Part shown: positions 36,800 to 44,225 of the stretch, piece by piece | How the letters are laid out: each line of letters starts with the position of its first letter | Numbering within the stretch: the stretch's first letter is position 1 | Origin: Gordonia humi | Lineage (GTDB): Bacteria; Actinomycetota; Actinomycetes; Mycobacteriales; Mycobacteriaceae | DNA length: 64,000 nucleotides | Assembly (NCBI RefSeq): GCF_014197435.1 | Contig: NZ_JACIFP010000001.1 | Location: forward strand, 2,170,001 to 2,234,000 | Reading direction: 5' to 3' | Notes under the pieces: model-generated | Database searches by the model: none | What the model saw: the letters and a program-made list of their open reading frames with translations, nothing else | What the model was told of the DNA's origin: nothing | Program-made: the position numbers and the translations under genes

Positions 36800-37696
36800 C
36801 TAGTCGTCATCACAGTGCCACCCGAGTGGCGGCAGAGGCGGCAGCACGATGTCACCGATGTCGTCGGGTACGAGGTGGTGCGCGGCCTGCGGGATGTAAT
36901 CGCGGATCGGTGTCGGTTCGTAGCGGCCGATGATGATCGGGGCGTCCGGGATGAGTGCTTGGGTGACCGGCTCGAGTGTGTCGCGCAGGTTCGGTGGATC
37001 GTTGTCCAGTGGTGTCGACGGCACGATGTGGTTGACCGGCGGTAGGTCGTGCCGACCGGGATCGTGCGGAACGTACTGGTACTCGTGGGCGCCGATCACG
37101 TATCCGATGGCGGCGTCGACGGCATGTCCCGGATCGTGGATCGGGTTGCCGACGTTGCAGATGGCGTCGTTGTCGTGGCATACCGACGACGTCGGGATCG
37201 GCGAGGCCGGGCGCGGCCCGGTGTGCGTGAATCCCGGTATGACGGATGGAAGTTGTGACATGGCGCCGTCGGCGGCGCGCGGATCGGATACGAGAACGAC
37301 GTCGACGTCATCGCGCATCAACGGATCGTCGGACCAGTCGTCCCGGACGTTGCCTGCGACGAGTGCGCCCTGGGAGTGCCCGACGACCGTGATGTGCGAG
37401 CCGGGGCATTCGGCGCGGAACGCGCGGGCGGCGGTATCGAGGGCGTGTTCGCCGCGGGCGACGGAGTCGTCGCCTCCGACGTCGCCGTCGGGGGCGATCG
37501 ACCCCGGATAGCGGATTCGGGTCACCGGTCCTTCGCCGATTCCGGGCACATCGATGGAGTCGCCGTTGTCGGTGCCCCCGACCGCGAAGGTCATCGTGTG
37601 CGGGCACGTGTCCGCACGGGCCGGCGCGGCGGTGAGGCAGCAGTGGACGAGGAGTCCAACGGCTAGGAGGGCGGCGGGGAGGAGGGATACACGCAT
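36800..37696 (-). CDS. Secreted cutinase/PE-PPE-type alpha/beta hydrolase
   Basis: A 298-residue exported serine hydrolase. A signal peptide of about 28 residues (ending APARADT) precedes the mature chain, and the nucleophile is in GHSQGA within ITVVGHSQGALVAGN. Paired cysteines near SSVCHDNDAICN fit a disulfide. The Pro/His/Asp-rich C-terminus (about 225-298) has no recognised domain. Similar mycobacterial proteins hydrolyse lipid esters at the cell surface. No strong ribosome site is seen before the ATG. Confidence 0.78.
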   Translation of the reverse strand: MRVSLLPAALLAVGLLVHCCLTAAPARADTCPHTMTFAVGGTDNGDSIDVPGIGEGPVTRIRYPGSIAPDGDVGGDDSVARGEHALDTAARAFRAECPGSHITVVGHSQGALVAGNVRDDWSDDPLMRDDVDVVLVSDPRAADGAMSQLPSVIPGFTHTGPRPASPIPTSSVCHDNDAICNVGNPIHDPGHAVDAAIGYVIGAHEYQYVPHDPGRHDLPPVNHIVPSTPLDNDPPNLRDTLEPVTQALIPDAPIIIGRYEPTPIRDYIPQAAHHLVPDDIGDIVLPPLPPLGWHCDDD

Positions 37697-37822
37697 GGCT
37701 GAATGCCAATTCTGGCGTGCCGCAACCGTACTCGCGAGTCAGTTGCTATGTGAGACGGAGCGGGGCCGCGTGGCCGTGACAGTCCCGCCGGGTCTGGAGA
37801 ACGTCGTGAACACTCTGACCGG

Positions 37823-37896
37823 TGCCCCCACAGGGGTTCGAACCCTGACTGTGCGGATTTTAAGTCCGCTGCCTCTGCCAGTTGGGCTATGGGGGC
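37823..37896 (-). tRNA. tRNA-Leu (anticodon UAA)
   Basis: The minus strand folds into a complete cloverleaf of 74 bases including discriminator A73. Acceptor GCCCCCA/TGGGGGC, anticodon stem GCGGA/TCCGC around CTTAAAA (anticodon TAA), and T arm CAGGG-TTCGAAC-CCCTG are all perfect. CCA is not encoded (ACCG follows). The variable loop is only five bases (ACAGT), although leucine tRNAs usually have a long variable arm. It reads the rare codon UUA. Confidence 0.9.
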
Positions 37897-37964
37897 GCGT
37901 GACAAGCATGCCAAACGACGACGCATCGCGATCGCGGCGGGCCTCTGCACCTACCGCCGGCGGG

Positions 37965-38561
37965 TCACGAAGCCCTCACGAGTGGTAGGAACACCTCGTC
38001 GACGATGGCTTCGAGCGTCTCGTCGGGGACGGCCTGCAGGTTCATCACCACCTCGTGGCGGAACAGGCTGTACGGCACGGCGCGAACCAGGGGAGTGAGC
38101 GTGGCGGGATCGATCTCGCCACGCTCGACGCCGCGGTCGAGGATGTCGTCGATGGCCAGCCGTGCCCGTCGCCCGAGCAGCAGTTCGCGGATCTCGCCGG
38201 GCGTCGACCCGGTCTCCGCGTAGTAGCCGCCCAAGCTCGCGCTGAGCAGCACCAGGAAGTTGGATCGCTGTTCGTTGGAACGACGAAGGGCGGCGAGGAG
38301 GTCGCCGCGCACGCTGCCGGTGTCCGGCGCGGAGGTGTCCTCGGCGTCGCCGTGATGCCGAATCGTCGCCTTGAGGAGTTCGGCGCGGGTGGCCCAGCGC
38401 CGGTACAGGACCGGCCGACTGGTGTCCGCGCGGTCGGCGACCGCCTCGAAGGTGAAGCCCTCGTACCCGCGTTCGGTCAGCTGCTCCCAGGCGGCGTCGA
38501 GGATGGCGGCCTCCAACTCTGCTCCGCGTCGCCGCGTCGCCTTCTCCCTACTAAGACTCAC
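37965..38561 (-). CDS. TetR-family regulator
   Basis: A 198-residue TetR protein. The N-terminal HTH is complete (AAWEQLTERGYEGFTFEAVA, then ADTSRPVLYRRWATRAELL). It is divergent from a DHA2 drug exporter 73 bases away, the standard arrangement for a repressor of that pump. The GTG start has no ribosome site, but TAAGAT lies six bases upstream, so translation is probably leaderless. Confidence 0.88.
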   Translation of the reverse strand: MSLSREKATRRRGAELEAAILDAAWEQLTERGYEGFTFEAVADRADTSRPVLYRRWATRAELLKATIRHHGDAEDTSAPDTGSVRGDLLAALRRSNEQRSNFLVLLSASLGGYYAETGSTPGEIRELLLGRRARLAIDDILDRGVERGEIDPATLTPLVRAVPYSLFRHEVVMNLQAVPDETLEAIVDEVFLPLVRAS

Positions 38562-38567
38562 TTGCGA

Positions 38568-38573
38568 ATCTTA
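38568..38573 (-). promoter_or_regulatory. -10 box, leaderless promoter of the TetR gene
   Basis: TAAGAT, six bases, GTG. A near-palindrome AAGACTC, six bases, GAATCTT covers the start codon region and could be an autoregulatory site. Confidence 0.45.
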
Positions 38574-38592
38574 ACTCACGGTCCTATCCTTG

Positions 38593-38615
38593 CTTCTGGA
38601 TATAAGATACAGAAG
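38593..38615 (+). promoter_or_regulatory. Exporter promoter with overlapping operator
   Basis: CTTCTG and CAGAAG flank GATATAAGATA, which contains the -10-like TATAAG. A dimeric repressor bound to the two half-sites would cover the promoter. It lies between the TetR and DHA2 genes. Confidence 0.55.
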
Positions 38616-38634
38616 TGAATCTAAAGGGGATGTG

Positions 38635-40005
38635 ATGGCGACGAAGACAGTCAACGATGTGCCTGTCGAGGCCAAACGGGTCGCGTTCGCCGTGGTCGCG
38701 GGGCTCACCGCGCCGATCCTCGACACGACGATCGTGACGATCGCGTTCGACGAGCTGACGCGGACCTTCGACGCGGGTGTCGGCACCGTGCAGTGGACGG
38801 GCACCGCCTATCTGCTGGCGCTCGCGGTGGCGGTGCCGCTCGCGGGATGGGTGGCGACCCGATTCGGCTCCCGCCGTGCGTGGCAGGCGGGTCTGATGTT
38901 GTTCCTCCTCGGCTCGATTCTCTGCGCCTCCGCATGGAACCTGCACGCGCTCATCGCGTTCCGCGTGGTTCAGGGTCTCGGCGCCGGTCTGCTGTTCCCA
39001 CTGATGACTTCGATTCTCGTCGCGGCCAGTGGAGGTCGTGCCCTCGGACGGTTGGTCGCGATGGTGTCGTTGCCGACCGCCCTCGGACCGATCCTCGGAC
39101 CGGTCGTCGGCGGCGTCATCCTGCACTGGTTGAACTGGCACTGGATGTTCCTGGTGAACATCCCGGTCTGCCTGGTGGCGCTCGTCATGTCGTGGCGGAT
39201 CCCCGATGATCGTCGTCCGGATGCGCCTCGCCTGGACTGGATCGGACTCCTGTTGATGGCCCCGGGCCTCGCGGGTCTTCTACTGGGACTGTCGAACGCG
39301 TCGGCCGGTATCGCGCGTGCCGACGTGCTGGTGCCGTTCGCGGTGGGCGTGGTGCTGCTGGGTGTGTTCGCGTGGCGGTCCGGTCGCGGCGCGTCGCTCG
39401 TCGATGTCGGCATCCTGCGGTTGCGCAACGTCGCGGCGTCGTCGGCGGGACTGTTCTTCTTCAGTCTGGCGAGCTTCGGCGCGATGCTGGCGCTGCCGCT
39501 GTACTTCCAGCAGGTGCGCGGCGAGTCGGTACTCGGTGCGGCGCTCATCTTGATTCCGCAGGGCGTCGGTGCCCTGGCCAGTCGAATGCTGGCCGGGCGC
39601 CTCACCGACTCGATGGGTGCCCGGTGGGTGGCGGTCGCCGGATTCGCAGTGGTCGCGGTGGCGACCGTTCCGTTCGCGTGCGCCGACGAGACGACCGGCT
39701 TCGTGTGGCTCGGCGTATGGCTGCTGGTCCGAGGGCTCGGCCTCGGCATGCTGTTGAGTCCGGTGATGGCGTCGGCGTTCGTCGGCCTCGCCGGGGAGAA
39801 GCGGCACGACGCATCGATCGTGAGCCGCGCCTTCCAGCAGGTCGGGGGATCGGTCGGGACGGCGGTCGCCGCGGTCGTGATCACCGCCGGTGTCACGGCG
39901 ACGGCCGGATTCCGCGACGCGTTCTGGTGGATGACGGCGTTGGCCGTGGTCGGCGGGCTCGCCGCCCTGTGGTTGCCGGGCGTCGAGAAATCTTCGGCAC
40001 TGTGA
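38635..40005 (+). CDS. DHA2-family MFS exporter, second copy
   Basis: A 456-residue MFS antiporter with about 14 helices. The motif LDTTIVTIAFDELTRTF near the start and the motif C-like LGPILGPVVGGVIL place it in the DHA2 group. AAAGGGG precedes the ATG at 38635. It is paired with the divergent TetR gene. Its stop codon lies inside the left arm of hairpin copy B. Confidence 0.9.
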   Translation: MATKTVNDVPVEAKRVAFAVVAGLTAPILDTTIVTIAFDELTRTFDAGVGTVQWTGTAYLLALAVAVPLAGWVATRFGSRRAWQAGLMLFLLGSILCASAWNLHALIAFRVVQGLGAGLLFPLMTSILVAASGGRALGRLVAMVSLPTALGPILGPVVGGVILHWLNWHWMFLVNIPVCLVALVMSWRIPDDRRPDAPRLDWIGLLLMAPGLAGLLLGLSNASAGIARADVLVPFAVGVVLLGVFAWRSGRGASLVDVGILRLRNVAASSAGLFFFSLASFGAMLALPLYFQQVRGESVLGAALILIPQGVGALASRMLAGRLTDSMGARWVAVAGFAVVAVATVPFACADETTGFVWLGVWLLVRGLGLGMLLSPVMASAFVGLAGEKRHDASIVSRAFQQVGGSVGTAVAAVVITAGVTATAGFRDAFWWMTALAVVGGLAALWLPGVEKSSAL

Positions 40006-40033
40006 ACGGGACAGAGTCCGGTCTGGAGTGCCG
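39995..40033. repeat. GGCACT-family hairpin, copy B
   Basis: Outer arms CGGCACT (39995-40001) and AGTGCCG (40027-40033) are exact; inner GGGAC and GTCCGG pair imperfectly. The exporter stop codon is within the left arm. It forms the upstream border of the plus-strand DUF559 gene. Confidence 0.65.
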
Positions 40034-40074
40034 GATTCTTCCGCGCCGGCGACGACACGCCCGGGAATCGCTGA

Positions 40075-40111
40075 ACGGAACCGGATCGGCCTCCGCCGCG
40101 TCTGACCTTGC
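40075..40111 (+). promoter_or_regulatory. Conserved 5' block of the first DUF559 gene
   Basis: ACGGAACCGGATCGGC (40075-40090) and CGCGTCTGAC (40098-40107) directly precede the ATG. The same two elements, at the same spacing, precede the second DUF559 gene (60009-59973, minus strand). Conservation outside the coding region implies a shared promoter or a duplicated unit. Confidence 0.7.
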
Positions 40112-41011
40112 ATGGGGGCAGTTGATCTCACAGCAGTGGCGGTAGCCGAATTCTTGGCCGATCGCGACGGCGTCATATCGACGAATCAGGCGCGCGAGCT
40201 CGGCATGTCCGCCGACGAAGTGTATTGGAAGGCGACGTCGGGACTGTGGTCCAAAGAGGCGAAGTCGGTGTATCTGTCGGCGGAACACCGCCTGACCGAC
40301 ATGGCGCGCCTGCGGATCGCGTCGCTGGCGCGGGGCGGGGTAGTCGATCGGGAGTCGGCGGTCTGGCTGCACGGACTGATCGACGATCTCCCGTCACCGG
40401 TCACCGTGTCGGTGCCGCGGTCGGCGCACGGGGCGACGTGTTCGGTCCCGGTGAACGTTCGTCGGCGCACATTCGCCACGGAGGACCTCGCCGTCGTCGA
40501 CGGCATCGAGACCACGGCACTACCGCTGACGATCCTGATCGGCGGTGGACTGTTGCGCGATGGCATAGACATGGTCGACCGCGCCCTTCTGCACAAACGG
40601 GTGACCCTCGCGCAACTGCGAGCCGCGGCGGATCGGAATGCGGGCACGAACGGGATGGGTAAGGCCCGCGTCCTTCTGGCGTCGGCCGAAGACGAGTCCG
40701 AGTCCGAGCTCGAGCGGATGTTCGTCCGGTTCCTCCGCCGTCGGAAGATCGGCGGATGGCTGCAGCAGCAGTGGATCGGCGGGCGCCGCATCGACTTCGT
40801 GTGGCCGGACGAGAACATCGCCGTGCAGCTGCACGGATGGGCCTTCCATCACGCACACAATCAGTGGGAGCGTGACCAACAGACCACCAACATGCTCAGC
40901 GGGATCGGTTGGCTGCCGCTCATCTTCACGTGGAAGCGCCTGAAGTTCACGCCTGACGACGTCGAAGCCGAGCTCGCCGGTGCATTCGAGGTGCGGCGGG
41001 CGGCGGCGTGA
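40112..41011 (+). CDS. DUF559/Vsr-fold endonuclease-like protein with AbiEi-like N-terminus, copy 1
   Basis: A 299-residue protein. An N-terminal winged-helix part (FLADRDGVISTNQARELG to SVYLSAEH) resembles the AbiEi antitoxin wing. The C-terminal 95 residues are DUF559-like: ESELERMFVRFLRR, RIDFVWP with Asp228, then IAVQLHGWAFH. The second acidic position of the nuclease motif is Gln239 where the paralogue at 59070 has Glu, so activity may be lost. The two proteins align almost without gaps. It is bordered by hairpin copies B and C. Function unknown; DNA nicking or repair is a family-level guess. Confidence 0.75.
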   Translation: MGAVDLTAVAVAEFLADRDGVISTNQARELGMSADEVYWKATSGLWSKEAKSVYLSAEHRLTDMARLRIASLARGGVVDRESAVWLHGLIDDLPSPVTVSVPRSAHGATCSVPVNVRRRTFATEDLAVVDGIETTALPLTILIGGGLLRDGIDMVDRALLHKRVTLAQLRAAADRNAGTNGMGKARVLLASAEDESESELERMFVRFLRRRKIGGWLQQQWIGGRRIDFVWPDENIAVQLHGWAFHHAHNQWERDQQTTNMLSGIGWLPLIFTWKRLKFTPDDVEAELAGAFEVRRAAA

Positions 41012-41019
41012 GAAGATCG

Positions 41020-41056
41020 GGCACTCCAAACGGGACCCAGTCCGGTTTGCGGTGCC
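41020..41056. repeat. GGCACT-family hairpin, copy C
   Basis: Arms GGCACTCCAAACGGGAC and GTCCGGTTTGCGGTGCC pair at 15 of 17 positions counting one G-T pair, with a loop of three bases. It begins nine bases after the stop of the first DUF559 gene. Confidence 0.75.
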
Positions 41057-41133
41057 GGATTCTCTGCGCCGGAACAACGCGGCGGCGGCGGGCGTTGATT
41101 CGGGACGAAACCCACTATCGGAGGCGCCCCATC

Positions 41134-41847
41134 ATGCAGGTCGAGATCTGGACCGACATCAACTGCCCGTTCTGCTACCTCGGGAAGAAGCGGTTCAACG
41201 ACGCGCTCGCCCAGTTCGCCGACGCCGCCGCGGTACAGGTGACGCACCGCTCGTTCGAACTCGACCCGACCAGCCCGTTGGGCGAGTCGGGCGACGTCGT
41301 CGAGCACATCGCGAAGAAGTACGGGCGCACCCTGGAGCAGGCAGCCGAGGGCGAACGCCAGCTCGGCGCGGCCGCCAACGAGGCCGGCCTGGAGTACATC
41401 ACGTCGGGCCGCGACGGCGGCAACTCCTTCGACATGCACCGTCTCCTGCAGTGGGCGGCCGGGTTCGGTCGCCAAGAGGAGATGCTCGACGCTCTGTACC
41501 TGGCCAACTTCGCCGATGAGAAGCCGCTGTTCGGCAGCGACGACCGGCTCGTCGAGGTGGCGGTTGCCGCCGGGTTCGACGAGGCGGCGGTCCGCGACGT
41601 CGTCGCCGACAAGACACGCTTCGCCGACGACGTCCGACGTGACGAGGCCCAGGCGCAGGAGTTCGGCGTGCAGGGCGTTCCGTTCTACGTGTTCGACCGC
41701 AAGTACGCGGTGTCCGGTGCGCAGCCGGTGGAGCTGTTCACCCAGGCGCTGAACCAGGCGTGGGATGCGCGTCCCGTCGCCCCGCAGGTCCTCAACGCCG
41801 ACGGAGACGCATGCGGACCGGACGGGTGCGCGGTGCCGCAGGCGTGA
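41134..41847 (+). CDS. DsbA-family oxidoreductase, FrnE-like
   Basis: A 237-residue thioredoxin-fold protein with the redox motif CPFC in WTDINCPFCYLGKK and the cis-Pro segment GVQGVPFYVF. There is no signal peptide, so it is cytoplasmic, as for FrnE and 2-hydroxychromene-2-carboxylate isomerase relatives. It may reduce or isomerise protein or small-molecule disulfides. A short Cys-rich tail (DACGPDGCAVPQA) is a feature of actinobacterial FrnE proteins. GGAGG lies upstream of the ATG. Confidence 0.85.
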   Translation: MQVEIWTDINCPFCYLGKKRFNDALAQFADAAAVQVTHRSFELDPTSPLGESGDVVEHIAKKYGRTLEQAAEGERQLGAAANEAGLEYITSGRDGGNSFDMHRLLQWAAGFGRQEEMLDALYLANFADEKPLFGSDDRLVEVAVAAGFDEAAVRDVVADKTRFADDVRRDEAQAQEFGVQGVPFYVFDRKYAVSGAQPVELFTQALNQAWDARPVAPQVLNADGDACGPDGCAVPQA

Positions 41848-41851
41848 TGCC

Positions 41852-42997
41852 CTACGGCGCCGTCGCCGTGTAGTCCGGAAAGCCGTACGGATCGTGCGGA
41901 CCGATCACCGCGAACTCGAACAGACCGTCGCCGGTCTCGGTGACGGCACCGTCGGTGTAGACGAACGACGAGTAGTGGTCGACGGGGCAGAACATCTTCA
42001 TCATCGGATCGAATCCCGACACGGTGTTCCGCACCGCCTCGACCTTCTCCTCACCCTGCCACATGCCGTGTCGCCAGTCCTGCTCCAGTCCGTAGCCGGT
42101 GCCGAAACCGATGTAGTTCGCGACCTGCGGGGTGGCGCGCACAGCGGTCGACGACCCGTCCGGCTTCACGAAGCGCAGCGTGGCACCGGCGGGTTCGCGT
42201 GTGCCCGAGACGAATTCGACCTCGTGCTCCACGCGGCCCAGCCATTCGGGTTCCCGCGAGGCGTCGTTCCAGACGCGCTTGGCATCGCCCATGACCCGTT
42301 CGCCGGTCCGCAGCTCCTGCACCACCACGACGATCGAGTACTCCTCGAACCGCATCACCGCGTAGATCCAGAAGAACGACGACGCATCGGTCTCGGCGGC
42401 GCGGCGTCCGGGCGGTTCGGCCTCGCCGACGGGACGCACGCCCCATGAGCGGTCGCGGTTGCCGCGCCAGACGTCGGGCTGTACGTCGTACGCGGTGCCG
42501 TCGACGGTGAGCGAACCGGTCCACGTACCGGTCTGCACGAAGCGCATCGTGTCGAACGTGACCCGCTCGAGTTGCCGCTGGTAGTGCCGCGGCTCCAGGA
42601 GCGCGGGGCCCTCGGCGTCGAAGACGAGGTCGAACGAGAACTCGCCGTGACCGGGATCCAGTGACATCCGCAGCCGCTGCAGGCCCTCCAGTACCTCGAG
42701 TTTCAGGGGGCCGATCGCGAGGTCGTTCCGGTTGTCGCCCAACGCCTTCGACGCCCGCACGACGAGGTGGTCGTCGTCGCGGCGGATCACCGCGAACCCG
42801 TCGACCACGCCAAGGTTCGGATACACGCCGAGTCCGACGATCAGCCAGGGATCGGGTTCGTCGCCGCGCATGTCGCCGTGGCAGTTGAAGTAGTACCGGT
42901 CGTAGAAGTTCCGGTCGGAGGTCCCGACGTGCCGCACCACCTCGGCCACCTGGTGGATCGGGTAGTCGTCCATCTCCGACAGTGCGCCGCGGTTCAT
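41852..42997 (-). CDS. Conserved protein, possibly two lipocalin-like domains
   Basis: A 381-residue protein rich in beta strands and aromatic residues (FNCHGDMRG, GEFSFDLVFDAEGPALLEPR, SFFWIYAVMRFEEYSIVVVV, MFCPVDHYSSFVYTDGA). The pattern recalls AttH-like two-domain lipocalins or the DUF7064/7065 group, but I cannot assign it firmly. The ATG overlaps the stop of the phosphotransferase gene (ATGA). The pair lies behind a KstR-type operator, so a role in steroid or lipid breakdown is likely by context. Confidence 0.65.
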   Translation of the reverse strand: MNRGALSEMDDYPIHQVAEVVRHVGTSDRNFYDRYYFNCHGDMRGDEPDPWLIVGLGVYPNLGVVDGFAVIRRDDDHLVVRASKALGDNRNDLAIGPLKLEVLEGLQRLRMSLDPGHGEFSFDLVFDAEGPALLEPRHYQRQLERVTFDTMRFVQTGTWTGSLTVDGTAYDVQPDVWRGNRDRSWGVRPVGEAEPPGRRAAETDASSFFWIYAVMRFEEYSIVVVVQELRTGERVMGDAKRVWNDASREPEWLGRVEHEVEFVSGTREPAGATLRFVKPDGSSTAVRATPQVANYIGFGTGYGLEQDWRHGMWQGEEKVEAVRNTVSGFDPMMKMFCPVDHYSSFVYTDGAVTETGDGLFEFAVIGPHDPYGFPDYTATAP

Positions 42998-44118
42998 CGT
43001 CTGACGTCCTTCCAGTACGTTCCGGCCATCATCGCCTCCACCGTCGCGCGATGCATGATCATGTCGTCGGGGTCGGCGGGCTCGGGGGCCTGGCCGAAGC
43101 GGATCGCCCGGCACTGGATCCGATACATGACGACAGCGTGGATCAGCGCCGCGTACAGCGTGTAGAAGTCCAGGTCGGCGGGGGTGTGTCCGGTCTGTCT
43201 CTGGTATTCGGCGGCGACGTCGTCGCGGGTGAGGAACCCGGGCAGCCCTTCCAGGCCCGCCGTCTCGGTGATGTCTTGGAAGAACCGATGGATGAAGATC
43301 ATCCAGGACACGTCGAGTTCGCGCGGCCCGATGGTGGCCATCTCCCAGTCGAGCACGGCGACCGGTGTGAAGTCGCGGTACATGATGTTGCCGATCCGTG
43401 CGTCGCCCCACGACAGGACCGGATCAGACGACGGCGCAGGCAGATGCTCGTCGACCCACGCGAACGCCCGCTCGATCAGCGGTGCACCGGTCCGTCCGGT
43501 CGATGCCCACTCGTAGAACCCGCGAAGCCGTCGGATGTGGCCGCGCAGCGGATCCTCGCCGGGTGCGGGCATCGCGACTCCGGCCGCGGGCAGGGGCGCG
43601 GCGTGGATCTTGGCGAGCACGCCGACCGATTCGGTCAGCAGGCGATGCTGCTGCTCGGCGGAGCCCTCCGACACCCATGATCCGAATGTGTACGGCATCA
43701 CGTCGGGCGGCACCTCGCCGTCCACCCGGCTCATCACGAAGAACGGGGCGCCCAGTGCAGTGGAATCGGGCTCGGACCACCACAGCTTCGGCACCGGGAC
43801 ATCCGTGTGATCGGCGACGTGGCGGATCAGTGCGAACTGTCCGTCGAGGTCGTAGGACTCGAATACCGGGTCGCTCTCGGGCATCGGCGCCACCCGCACG
43901 ACGAGTCGTTGCCGCGATCCGGCGATCTGCGCCTCGACGAGCAGCGTTTCGCTGCTCATGCCGTTGGCCTCCGGGATCTCGACCGAGATCACCTCGGCGT
44001 CGGCGCTCTCCCGGCCTTTGAGCCAGGTGTCGAGTCGTTGTCTGAGCCACTCGGGGTCGCGGCGTGATTCGCTCGGTCGGGCGACCTGAGCTCCGTCGTT
44101 GTCTGTGATGGGGGACAC
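42994..44118 (-). CDS. Phosphotransferase-family (APH/ACAD10-like) protein
   Basis: A 374-residue kinase-fold protein. The catalytic loop reads LSWGDARIGNIMYRDFTPVA (Trp in place of the usual His) followed by LDWEMATIGPRELDVSW. This variant is typical of the APH-like proteins associated with acyl-CoA dehydrogenases, such as the mycobacterial protein once called FadE36. It may phosphorylate a hydroxyacyl intermediate. A perfect KstR-type operator stands nine bases upstream of the GTG start. Confidence 0.83.
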   Translation of the reverse strand: MSPITDNDGAQVARPSESRRDPEWLRQRLDTWLKGRESADAEVISVEIPEANGMSSETLLVEAQIAGSRQRLVVRVAPMPESDPVFESYDLDGQFALIRHVADHTDVPVPKLWWSEPDSTALGAPFFVMSRVDGEVPPDVMPYTFGSWVSEGSAEQQHRLLTESVGVLAKIHAAPLPAAGVAMPAPGEDPLRGHIRRLRGFYEWASTGRTGAPLIERAFAWVDEHLPAPSSDPVLSWGDARIGNIMYRDFTPVAVLDWEMATIGPRELDVSWMIFIHRFFQDITETAGLEGLPGFLTRDDVAAEYQRQTGHTPADLDFYTLYAALIHAVVMYRIQCRAIRFGQAPEPADPDDMIMHRATVEAMMAGTYWKDVRR

Positions 44119-44126
44119 GGTTGCAT

Positions 44127-44140
44127 TGGAACACGTTTCA
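44127..44140. promoter_or_regulatory. KstR-type operator
   Basis: TGGAACACGTTTCA fits the KstR consensus TnnAACnnGTTnnA at every defined position. KstR represses cholesterol-catabolic genes in mycobacteria and rhodococci. It lies between the divergent phosphotransferase and MmpL genes, much closer to the former. Confidence 0.7.
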
Positions 44141-44185
44141 CTTCACGCCGTGAGCGGTTGGCACGGAACATGCGGTGGCGTTAGA

Positions 44186-44198
44186 TTAACGTCGTTAA
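44186..44198. promoter_or_regulatory. Candidate operator upstream of the MmpL gene
   Basis: TTAACGTCGTTAA is symmetrical around its central base, and a further TTAACG/CGTTAACG pattern overlaps it. It lies about 30 bases before the MmpL start, in AT-rich DNA. The TetR gene downstream of MmpL is the natural candidate to bind it. Confidence 0.55.
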
Positions 44199-44225
44199 CG
44201 TAACGATGTAAACCTAGGAGGCGAC

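Noticed and set aside
39980..41070. Insertion-sequence termini with target-site duplication around the first DUF559 gene
   Set aside because: Outer flanks (around 39986-39994 and 41057-41068) show no direct repeat, and no transposase is encoded; the cassette idea therefore rests only on the hairpins and the shared 5' block.
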